The translations under genes and the position numbers were made by a program. Under the pieces are notes generated by a model. The model was not told where the DNA came from. It ran no database searches and saw only the letters and a list, made by a program, of their open reading frames with translations. A stretch of DNA of 64,000 nucleotides from positions 79,791,721-79,855,720 of the forward strand of contig NC_134643.1 of the NCBI RefSeq assembly GCF_030463565.1, given 5' to 3'. Positions within the stretch are counted from its first letter, which is position 1. The number at the start of each line of letters is the position of its first letter. This document shows positions 51,101 to 61,565 of the stretch, in pieces. Origin of the DNA: Pelecanus crispus. Its lineage: Eukaryota > Chordata > Aves > Pelecaniformes > Pelecanidae.

Positions 51101-54100
51101 ATCCTCCTGCAAATTACCCAACACTTGCCTTGGGGCTAGAGTGGGCGTGCATGGGGTTACGGTGTAGCTGCTGCCTACAGCACCCGAGACTACCTGAGCC
51201 CACAATAATTTACTTATGCAACCTAAGTGTGAGTTGCTTCAGCTCAAGTCAGTTAGATACATGTTTAACCTCAACTAAACCAGGTTGTCCTTACTAAAAT
51301 ACATGTCTGTCTCCTGGAGTTTGCCTCCGTTAATGAAACAGGCCTGTTAAAACCAGTAGAAGTTCATTGATAGGCAAATCCTTAATCCTTAACAAAAATA
51401 GAGTTAAATCAGCAAAATCATTCTTAACTTGAATTAGAATGTCCCTGCAGACCCTGTAGTTTTATTAAGGAAGAAGGAGAAGGTTTTGACTAATTGCATT
51501 AGTTTGTACAAATGTCTTTTGTGGACCCATTTGGGCCAGTAGCCTAACACTGGCATAAAAGATAGCACAGAAATTTTGACTATTGAAAAACTGAGCAGGA
51601 AACCCATGGTGCAAGAATCCTTTGAGGCAGGGTGCTTTAATACTGTAATTCCTGGGTTGTCTACAGGGGGAACATAAGAAAGTTAATCTAAGCTACCTTT
51701 GAAAGAAGATTAATTAAACCTCATTAAAACTCTGTATGGACACTCATTCTGAGAATTAAAGGGGTAGGAAGGGAGGCGAGTTAAATTAATGACACTTCCA
51801 TCCTACATCAGAAGCCTAAGCACAATTTATCTAAACAGCTTTCTGTTCTTAATTTATTGAATATAATTTCATTTTCCTGAGTGTCCCCAGGTAGACAAAG
51901 CCACCAGGGAGTCACAGTGGTGGCAGCGGCAAGGGGGAGGACCCTTTGCTCCCCATGACTGAGTTGTGTCCATGCAGGCAGCAAGGATGCTGTGGTTGGG
52001 GTTGCTGGTGCAGCACCTCCTGTTCTGCCCTGCTGGGATTCATCTGGCCTTGCCCATGAGAAGAATGGCAGAAGTCGCATTTCCAACAGAAAGACTGCGC
52101 GGGGTTGTTTTGTAGCATTGCATACATGGGTTTTCCCATGGTTTCTGGAGATGAGTCAACATCTGTTTCCAGTCAGATCTGTCCTGAGCTGCAGCTGGGT
52201 GCAGAGTGGCTTGCGCAGGTACCATCGTCCCCCTGCCTTCTCACTGCCGAAAGCTTTCTGGCTGAGCGCAGGGCTAGCAGAGTAGCTTTCTGCCAGGAAA
52301 TTTCAGAGGCAGCCCGTGTGCCCATTCTTGCGCTCCTTGAGCCTTTCCTGCAGCAGACATGGGGCTGCACAGTGCTCGCTGGATTTTTGAACACTGGTGC
52401 TTGCTGGTGGCACAGCTTCTTCTCCCATCATCTCGCTGGCTGCTTCGTCACCTTTTACCTTCCCATATGTTGCCTTCTGACTCTTTGCCTCCCCCGACCC
52501 CATCTTATTTTCCCACAGGGTGGAAGGGAGGAAGGCAGAGAGGGAAGTAGCTGGTAGTGTGTTAGTCACATGGAGGACAGCTTGGAAGCTTGTCCTTGCA
52601 GGCAGATCTTTCTCTGATCTCAGTTTCCCCCTCCTGTCTTTGATTATGCCCATATCCAGGTCGAGACCTGGTAGCAGCCGGTTGCTGAGTGCCAGGACAC
52701 ACAACGGGGGGAGCTGCCTGTGCCGTGGGCCCATTAGGTGGTCGTGACTGATGAGCATCTCTCAGCGATGCTTGAACTGCTGAGTCCTCTCGGAGGCACC
52801 GGTGACCTGAGCAAGTTACGGGGACCTGGGCTGCAGCTACTGGAAATGCAGATGCTGTGAAGCTCCGTTTGCCGTGTAGGCAGCAGGAGCTGGTTGCGGT
52901 CTCTGGCAGGCAGCCAGCTGCCTGTCTGGTTTGGGGACAGATCGGGGCACAGCCAGCACTCCTTGCCCTAGAAGGGGGATGTCCCCTGGCAGCAGGCACG
53001 GAGCAATTTGCCCACACCGATTTGAATGGCAGCTTAGTGGAAAAGAGCCCTATAATTAGAGAGGAGTGAAATGAATTGTCCCCTGTATGAATTGTTTGGA
53101 AGCAACTCTGGCAGGTGTTTGCCCTCCGTCAGGAGTGATTTCTCCTGGGGTTTTGGTGTTTGCCTGTTTCTCCATCTATGCTATAGAATTTTATTATTAT
53201 GGGAAGATGTGTCTCCATTGAAGCCAACATAGTGATTAAAACAAATTATATAAAATGTCCTAGCTTCCACCTTCCCCCCAGAAAGTGCACTGAGAATGGA
53301 AAGAGTTGTGAAGGGTATGGAAGCTCCTGCTCTGCAATGCCACCCGAGCCCTGACCCCAAGCCTTTCCTCTCCCAGTCTGTGGTTGCTAGTGCCAGAGCC
53401 AGCACCCTGTGGGGACAGTGTGTACCAGGCTGGTGGCACGGGGACTTGTGCAGAGGGTAACTGCTTTGTGGTGTATTTCTTCCAAAAATAAAAAGGATGT
53501 GCATTGCAGTCTGCAAAAGATAGGGGAGTGATTGAACGGGTCTCTCGGAGGCATCCTTTCTCCCATGGTGAGTGGACAGGGTTAATTGTCTTCTCAGTAA
53601 TTTCACAGTCTTACCCTTAGCTCTGCTGCAGCTGCAGAAGAAAGAACTATGTGGCACGGTGATATGCGACACGTACTGTGAAATTCATTAACTTGCTGCT
53701 ACCCAATTACTACAAGAAATTAAAAGGTAAATGGTTAATCATGTGACAGAGCAGGATTCAGATTACGTTATTTGATTTAAAACGTTATCTGCTGGGAGCC
53801 TTCTCTGTTTCCAGTGAGTTGCCGGGTGATTTCAGCAAAACTTCTGCAACGCAAGGTGACAACAACGTGGCAGGTCGTGCCTGTAAGTCAGGCGTGTGCG
53901 CAGTCGCGCCGAGTGTCCCTGGTACATTATGGCTTTGCTGCGAGCGAACCGGCTGTCCGTGGCGGAGCGATTTTGCTGGGAAGCGACCATCCATCAGAAA
54001 GAGGGTGGGAGCTGCGGTGGGGCAAGCCAGGGGTGTGGGGAGGGGACTGCTCCCAACTCATTTGCTCTTCGAAATGGATCCAGAGGCCTCCGATTTGAAG

Positions 54101-54395
54101 TCATTAGGCAGGGGATGGCGCTTTAGTGTTCTCTGATCCAAATGCAAAGCAAAAAGCAAGCCTGCTGCGATCAAGCAGATGCTGGCAAGAGGAAGAACCA
54201 TCGTTTAGCCTGGCTGAAATCTGTCAGAAAGGTATTTTGCAAAATACAGCTGTTATACTCAGAGTAGCTCTTGCATAAAACCAATTAAATTTCTTCTCCT
54301 TAAGCAGCTAAGAGCTGTCAGCTGCTTCTATTAGCAGCCACCATGTATCTCCAAGCCTCCTTTCTTGCTAGCCTGGGTAGACAAGAGCCTTCACG

Positions 54396-54530
54396 CACTG
54401 GGCACTGTATAAACACAATGAAAATATGGTCTCTGCACTAAAGATCATACAGCCTGATGCAAGAGACAGTAGATGTATCTGGACAGACAAATGGGGAAGA
54501 GGAGGAAACAAGGAGACATACTAGAAGTGA
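54396..54530 (-). repeat. Ancient amniote MIR-type SINE
   Basis: ACTGGGCACTGTATAAACAC, then a 'catacagcctgatgcaagagacag' type segment, then GAAGAGGAGGAAACAAGGAG, follow the order of the 3' half of amniote MIR elements in reverse orientation. Confidence 0.45.
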
Positions 54531-54552
54531 TTTTATGACAAATAATACATCG

Positions 54553-54593
54553 TTGGCCTTAGTGGTCTAGATGTTCTCTAGACACTAAGGGCA
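54553..54593. repeat. Imperfect 17-bp hairpin
   Basis: The arm TTGGCCTTAGTGGTCTAG pairs with CTAGACACTAAGGGCAA, with one mismatch and one bulge, around a six-base loop (54571-54576). Confidence 0.7.
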
Positions 54594-57500
54594 ATGTGGT
54601 CCTTCTTGTCCTCTTGTTGTAGGGTTGTCTGTTGGGCTCCAAGGAAAAAAAAATACATCCCTCATTCCTCCTGTATCACTCACGAGCCTTTCTTGTGGTT
54701 TCCTTGTTCAGTTGAAGAGAACAAAACCTTGGAGGAAGCAGTGGGGTATTTCCATTGTTTCTCAAAATGTCTGATTCATATGAGGACAGATGTTTAGGCA
54801 GTATGAAGCTAATGCAGCTCTGCTAAAACCCGTGTATAGTAGAGGAGGAACTGGGCGGTGGTTTTGTCTGAAAAGTTCTGAAGTAAGGATATATATTTAG
54901 CAGTGTTGTTAACATTTAAAACAGAAACAAGGAGAAGGCTTGCTCTATGGAGGTGGCTCTGTGATATTATGCAAATTAAGTTAAAGCATCAGTCAGCTTT
55001 GGAAAAAAGAAAAAGGAAAAAAAAAATACTTTCATTTCAGTAGTAGGGTCATATCTACAAGAGGTAGGTCAGGGCGCCTGTTGGTTTCAACCACACAGGT
55101 TTCCATTACACGTAGATCTACCGTGGTTGTTGCAAGAAGAGCTGGATGATGCTGAATTTTGCCAGACTGTCGAGTTGCTGGTGTGCATGTCCCTGACAGG
55201 TGATGGGATGAAGGATGGAAGATCAGCCATTCATATGATCACATCCCTACTCTGTACTGGTTGCATTTGGGGAGTATGCTGCTCAGTGCTCTCTGGCTGT
55301 AAACTCAGATTTTGTGTCCTTTTTATCCTCTACACGCTGGGTTGCTGAGAGAAGGTTTCTGCTCTAGATCCAGTCAGTTACTTTCCAAGTGTTTTGAATT
55401 GGCAAAGACTTTTTTATTGAAATTGAATTGTTCTGTAGGAATGTGTTGCTTTCAGCAAAGCTTTTGGTGCAAGCCAGGAGGGCTCCCGAAGGCCCAGGCT
55501 GCTGGGCACCTGGGCTCCAAAACTTACGTGTTCTGGGACTGATAGAAGCTTGACCTCCTTGTGCAAGAGAACAACCACAAAGCACTCACTCAGGGGCGTG
55601 CTGCTCGGTTCCCAGTTGTACTGATGGGTTGTTCCCTGCCCACACAAGCGTCAGGCGGAGGGCAAGCAGCTGTCCTGAGTGGCTGGTTGCCTGAGCAGGC
55701 AGCTACCTGTGGGTGGTGACTGAACTGCAGACCTTCTTAAGCCAGGGTAGATAGGTGATCTGGAGATGATCTGCTGCTTTCTGGCTCACAGGGATGAGTT
55801 GGTGGTGGTGAAAATTGTGTCACTACCAGAAATAGCAAAAATTTAAAAAATCCAGAAGGCACAGCTGACGTTTGCTCAGTCTATTCAAGTGTATTTCAGA
55901 AAAGAAGAAAATTTGTGGAGTAGATTCAGTCACCTGCAAAGATGAAGCGGCGTGGAGGGTGCTGAGGGATGAATGTGCATTAATGATTTAAAAGGGGAGT
56001 GTGGCTGTGAAAGGCAATATCAGAAATCCTCACAAGTAGGTAACAGCAGTCAAGTTAATGTTTGCAGCTCTTCAGAAGTGTTTCTTGGATGTCTCTTCAA
56101 AAGAGCCTGGATGCACTGAGGGAGGGCTCTGCCATCCTTTTTTCTGTTTGAGTACCCGCCTGAAAATAAACGCAAGATGGATTTTCTTGTAATAAATGTT
56201 AAATGAGAAAACACTCAGAGATGAGACTAAGTAAAAGACTTGAATGCTCAGAGTTAAAAGTCATCAATTCCCCAGCAAGGTTAGATGAGCTTAATGTGTA
56301 TAGATCAGCAAGAACTTCAGGAGGGAGCCTGAAAAGAAATGAGAAGCTTTATTCTCTTGGACATTAAACATCACATCTAATTATGTGGTAACTTGCAGGG
56401 TGATCTCTGCATGGGGCTGCACATGCACTTCTGTGCACATGTGTGTTTGCCCGTGAGTGTAATGTGGTGGTGCCAAAGCATTTGTAAATGTAGATAAACT
56501 AACTCCAGCTCAAATTTATTCCATAAACAGCTCTTCAGAGACACTCACCTATGCATAGATTCATTTGGTGGGTTGTTTCAAAGTCTCATTAGCTTATTTG
56601 ACTGAGATGATTGCAGCTCTAGTCTGTGCCCAGGGGAGTCACTTAGCTGGGAATCAGACAACCTCTAGCCCTAAAACTATGAAAGTCAGAAATGCATACC
56701 ATTATTTTTGGTGGATCTTTATTAGCAAACTGGCTGTTCAGCTTCTGCAGGATCCGAAGCACTGTATTTAAAGCCTCAAAGTAACTTCCTTACTTCTAAT
56801 CATTTCATATCTTTTACTTATCTTCAGTCTTCATCTTCTGCTTTGTCTTTTGCAGTCTCATATAAAATATTCAATAACAGTTTAAAGAAAAATAATACAT
56901 TGGATTTCTGTGGGTCAGGGGAAGACTAACCTGTTCTTAGTGTTTGATCCTTTCTGGAAAGAAAAGTCCTATTGCTATCTTTCTGCAGCCGAGCCATTTG
57001 AAAAACACTCACCAGCCTAACACAAACCATGTCTGGTGTTTTGTCTTCCTTATCTTTGCTCTGTGTCTCAGTGCCACCAACGAAAGGAAGAGAGAGACAG
57101 AGCAGCTTCTGACGCTGACATCGACGTAACTTGGCACTTGCTGGAGATTAAAGTGAATATGACAAGATCTTTATTTCTGAGGCAGTCACAGGGATCTGAA
57201 GTGCTGATTTCTGTCAATAAGGCAATGGCAAGCCTCTCTGCCTCTCCCTCCCGTGAATGTTGTTGCTATGAGAAGAGCAAGAGGCAGAGATGAGACAAGA
57301 CACAATTTAACCCTTCAAATATTCTAGGCTTTACCAGTATGCCAGTGGCTTAGGATAAAATAAAGAGAGGAAAAAATAACGTAAAGCAACACTACCGAGG
57401 GCTAATAATGTTACAACCATGAATTGTGCAGCTGCATCTGCCCAACACATGCAAAAAGGATACCGGTGCCTAGGAATGTACATGTAACACATAGGGCATG

Positions 57501-58299
57501 GCCTCCCGTCATTGTAAACCAGTATAAAATTATTAACCTAACAGGGTTTATTCTGACTTAAAGCAATTGAGAATTTGATGTACAGTTCTACTTTTCACAT
57601 TTCCTCCTGCCATGAGATATACGTGTTTGTGAACACGCATAGCATAGTGTTAGAGGTTTACTGAAAATTAGTCCATTATGAATTCTTAGCCACCTCCACC
57701 AGGCTGAGATATCCCTCCGAGTGGGGAAACTGCTTTCTTCCAGCTTGTTCCAGTCTGCAAAGGTGTGGCCTCCATTTCCTCCCAGCCCAGGCACGTTTTC
57801 TCGTTCTGCCTTTGGACTGCTGCAGAGAAACCCCCATGGGGAAGAGGGTACACATAGTTTAAGTGGATCAGGTTCAGCTTAGTCAGCCAGGCTTGGACAA
57901 AGCAAAATTTAGTCCCTGCTTGAAGCAGTTTTGATCCTATTTTGAGTGTGTTTCCTAAAGGCTAAAAAATGTCTGAGTTGTCTGCTTGGGATGCAAGTGG
58001 CATGAATCATCAGGGAGACCTGGGAGGAAGTACCTGAAATTTTCTATCCTGGCAAACAGAGACAAGTGGGCTAGAAGCAGGAGGAGGAAGATGAAACTCC
58101 CAGTCCTTGACCCCTTTCTGCTCCCAGTTAGTAGGGTGCAGGGCATTTCTTTTTACCCAGATGTCTCTTCAAAACAGATCAACTGATCTTGTAGTCCCTC
58201 TAAGTGAGCTCCCAGAGTTTAACTCAACATTTTTACGGGACTTGAAGCTTTCAGATGGAGAGTCCTCCAGGAGCGCTGAGCCCTATTGAAGCTAGTAGA

Positions 58300-58942
58300 A
58301 GAACATGAGCCAGCAGTGTGCCCTTGCTGCAAAGAAGGCTAATGGTATCCTGGGCAGCATTAGGCCAAGTATTGTCAGCAGGTCGCGGGAGGTGGTCTTT
58401 CCCCTCTACTCAGCACTCGTGAGGTCACACCTGGAGTGCTGTGTCCAGTTCTGGGCTCCGCAGTGCAAGAGAGACATGGACGTACTGCAGAGAGTTCAGT
58501 GAAGGGCCATGAATATGATAAAGGGACAGGAGCATCTCTCATGTGAGGAAAGTCTGAGAGAGCTGGGACTCTTCAGCCTGGAGAAGAGAAGGCTCAGGGG
58601 GATCTTATCAATGTTTATAAATACCTGAAGGGGGAATGTAAAGAAGATGGAGCCAAGCTTTTTTCAGTGGTGCTCAGTGACAGAACCAGAAGCAATAGGC
58701 ACGAACTGAAACACAGGAGGGTCTGTCTGAACATGAGGAAACACTGTTTTACTGTGAAGGTGACTGGGTACTGGCACAAGTTGCCCAGAGAGGTGGTACA
58801 GTCTCCCTCCTTGGAGACATTCAGAAGCCATCTGGACATGGTCCTGGGCAATAGCCTTGTAGGTGTCCCTGCTTGAGCAGGAGGGTTGGACCAGATGACT
58901 CCAGAGGTCCCTGCCAACTTCAGCCATACTGTGATTCTGTGA
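58300..58942 (+). mobile_element. CR1 LINE, about 640 bp, decayed end of ORF2 plus 3' UTR
   Basis: The copy begins near AACATGAGCCAGCAGTGTGC. In the first frame it encodes the end of the CR1 reverse-transcriptase [23 protein letters not shown], then [20 protein letters not shown] and DVLQRVQ followed by a stop at 58499-58501. The conserved [15 protein letters not shown] block follows, and later parts are in shifted frames. It ends with GGTTGGACCAGATGACTCCA, GAGGTCCCTGCCAACTTC and a TGTGATTCTGTGA tail. It is 5'-truncated and cannot encode an active element. Confidence 0.93.
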
Positions 58943-59478
58943 ACATCAGGATTTCATCAATGTAAGTGGAAAAACTAATCCCTCTCTCCATGTTTTATGT
59001 TTTCATCCTGTTGTCACCCTGTTTTCACCCTTTCGGGCTTGGGCTGGACTGCCAAGCTGATGTCACTCAGCGTAGTTCCACTAAATTCAATTAATGTTCA
59101 GAGTTAAGCTGAGTAATTGTTGCCAACAGTCTGGTCCTTCTCTATTGGACAGCAGAAGAGTTTGGCATTGCACTCGCTCACCTCATAAATAGGAAAGCTG
59201 CGACTACATGAGGAAAGCACTTAGTGAAAGTACCAAAGAATTCCATCCTCTCCCTTGTTCAGAGGATTCAGTAGTTAGGCTGGTTCTTTATTTCTGGAAA
59301 CTAGTTATTCTATCAATTATTGACCATCTTCATCTTGTTGGTTAAATAATTTCTAGCACAGATTGTTTATGCTTAAGGGCTACTGCAAAGTCCCACGCAG
59401 CAAGGTTTTACATTGCTATTTGCCAGAAGTACCAACATGTTCTACAAGAAAGCCCGCATTGAGCATGCCCTATTTTTC

Positions 59479-59479
<1 letters not shown>

Positions 59480-59511
<32 letters not shown>
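59480..59511. repeat. 32-nt poly-C run
   Basis: This is an uninterrupted run of 32 C bases (poly-G on the other strand), the longest homopolymer in the window. The exact length is uncertain because such runs are poorly sequenced. Confidence 0.9.
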
Positions 59512-59872
59512 ACTTCTCCTGCTATCATTGTTAGCAAGAAAATGCTGAATTTAGTTAACTTCTGGTCTGACACTGTACGGCTGATTCTACATACTGTGTT
59601 ACCCTTGGTGTCAAGATTGCAAAGGCTGAGAAGAATCCGTTACCACATCTGATACCTCCATGAGTTTACTCATGAGTCTGCATTTACTCCATGTGTAAAT
59701 GGAGGCCAGATGCTACTCCACAAATGTAATTCCCTTGTATAATACTGGGGGGTTTGCTCTGCAGGACTGACTCCCAGGGAACAAGGTGGGCAGTTGGGGG
59801 TGAAGGATCCCAATGTATCCACCTACTTGGGCTTCCTGATTTTGTGTTGGAGCCCAGGCAGTTGCTGCAGGG

Positions 59873-59880
59873 TATATAAG
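59873..59880 (+). promoter_or_regulatory. TATA box (TATATAAG) in PRR5 intron 6
   Basis: The sequence ggTATATAAGag is a consensus TATA element. A start site would be expected about 25-30 bp downstream near 59903, just before an ORF that begins at 59932. Confidence 0.35.
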
Positions 59881-59931
59881 AGCAAGATCTTGTGAGTTTT
59901 TCAAGTAGAGTGTTGTGCAAGTCAGCCAAAG

Positions 59932-60249
59932 ATGGAACAAATGGGAGCAGGAGGCTCTCATGATGATGCTCCGCAGTGCAGTAAGAGTAGCAGCTCTGAA
60001 CAGCTGTGCGCAGGAGGACAGCTTCGGCTGTTTGGGCAACAGTCGCTGCTCGAAGAGCCACTGTGGTCTCCTCCAAAGCATGAGGCTGGGTGGGCTTGGT
60101 CAATGAAAATGCCACAGTGCTTTAGAGAAAACAAAAATTTTATGCATCAGGGGACCACTCCTGAAGCCTCTTCTCAACCAAGTAATTCAAAACATAACTT
60201 TGCTGCCATAGGTTTGTGTGTGAGCATTATATCAGTAAAAATGAGATGA
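59932..60249 (+). CDS. Hypothetical 105-codon ORF behind a TATA box
   Basis: I do not recognise this protein. It starts at an ATG in a strong Kozak context (AAAGATGG), 59 bp after a consensus TATA box, with ATG as the first codon after the predicted start site. It begins MEQMGAGGSHDDAPQCSKSS, has an Ser-rich stretch, a LRLFGQQSLLEEPLWSPPK segment and no signal peptide or clear membrane span before a mildly hydrophobic end (AAIGLCVSII). No polyadenylation signal was noted just downstream. The opposite strand is also open for 143 codons over the same bases, which weakens the case. It may be chance, an old mobile-element ORF or a small intronic gene. Confidence 0.2.
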   Translation: MEQMGAGGSHDDAPQCSKSSSSEQLCAGGQLRLFGQQSLLEEPLWSPPKHEAGWAWSMKMPQCFRENKNFMHQGTTPEASSQPSNSKHNFAAIGLCVSIISVKMR

Positions 60250-61516
60250 TTAGGTATTAGATGCTATTAAGTATGTGCACGTGTCCATTCAAAGTAAGAT
60301 GGAGGGGTGCAGACCTCAGTCCAGAATGTGACCCATAACATACCTGGGAGCACATGCTGTGCTGCCAGTGGTGCACATGGCAAGGACCCATTGCCCATTT
60401 CTCCCGAGTTCCTCCTCACAGTGATTTTGTGCCTGCCTTGAGACTGCGTTGCTCTGTGTTGCTCAAGTTTTAGAAGGTTAGATATGACGCAGTGAAAGGT
60501 GTTACATGCGCCAAAGTGGGATAACAAGTAGTCATAACCTGTAAGGGCACTGGTTTCCAAATCTCTTCCAAGTAAGGCTGCTGCTATCTCTTTGACTAAA
60601 GTAAGAAGCAGATCTTGCTGTTCATGTGGTCGCCAGGGTGTGCACTGCAGTCTGCACAGCCTTATCAATTCTCCACTAACAGTGTTGGCTGAGTAATGCG
60701 TGTTTTCACTACAGATATTATTCTGTGTCTGCCTTGAGGTATGTCTTGTGACTTTTAATTTCAGTTTTCCCTCGGAGTAGTTGGGTAACTATTATGACCC
60801 AGTATTTGTCAGATTATCGCTGCTGCATGTGTGTTTGTTTCAGTCATATTGATCTGACCCATTGCCAGTTCAAGAAAGAAATGCATTTCTTAACGCGTTT
60901 TTCTTTCCTCCAAGGAATCTGCTGCTTTTAAGCAGAAAATAGTTACATTTCTTAGCTGTTTTCCTGTGTGGTTAAGACAGGGCAGTACATGAGGTCAGGA
61001 CCTCACTTTGCGTTTGGACTTGACCCTGTAAATGCTTCCTGCAGTTTCGTTTCATGTAGCACCATGTCAGGACTGCTTCAGCAGTAGGTCGTGTTTTTTT
61101 GTTGCTAGACCAGGGTGGAGGCCGGCTGACGCAGGCTGAGGACGCCCCAGCAGACTGAGGTTCAGGGTGTGTTATTTGGTCATGAGCTGAGCCACATACA
61201 GCTGCTTCCTGTCCCATGGGCAGAGGACTTTGCTCTTCTGGGTCATCAAGTCACCAAGAGTAATGATTGTTGAAATGACTTCATTAAATCATCTAGAAGT
61301 CTGGCTTCTATTCCTTTCTTTCTTTCTTGAGTCTAGAAGTTGGTAACCCCAGATCTGGCTCATTCCTGCTTGGTGTCCCCTGTGGTAGAGCTGCTCCCAT
61401 GTCAAGCATCAAGACGTGCTGTGTCTCCCTCGGTGCCGTGTCTGCTCCTGGCAGGGTGCTCGCCTTGGCTCCAGAAGGCCTGCTTGCTTTGCCCACCCTG
61501 ACCTGGGGGAAGACAG

Positions 61517-61565
61517 ATTTTATTTTTATTCTATTTTTATTTTATTCTATTTCGTTCTATTTTAT
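61517..61565. repeat. AT-rich tandem repeat (TTTTATTCTAT-like)
   Basis: Units of TTTTATTCTA and TTTTTATTTTATTC repeat with variation. It is a low-complexity tract in PRR5 intron 6. Confidence 0.85.

Noticed and set aside
51990-53017. Four open frames of about 150 codons on both strands
   Set aside because: This is a locally GC-richer intron stretch. None of the products is recognisable, the frames overlap each other, and none has a promoter or splice context I can support.
53181-53672. 163-codon minus-strand open frame
   Set aside because: No recognisable domain, low-complexity composition and no supporting signals.
55127-55240. Possible PRR5 exon 7 near a 'cag...gacag|gtgatg' pattern
   Set aside because: The translation (VELLVCMSLTGDG) does not resemble the expected GVHES-like continuation.
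60981-61060. Possible PRR5 exon 7 after 'ttaagacag'
   Set aside because: The frame reads into a stop or into unrelated residues, with no match to the expected segment.
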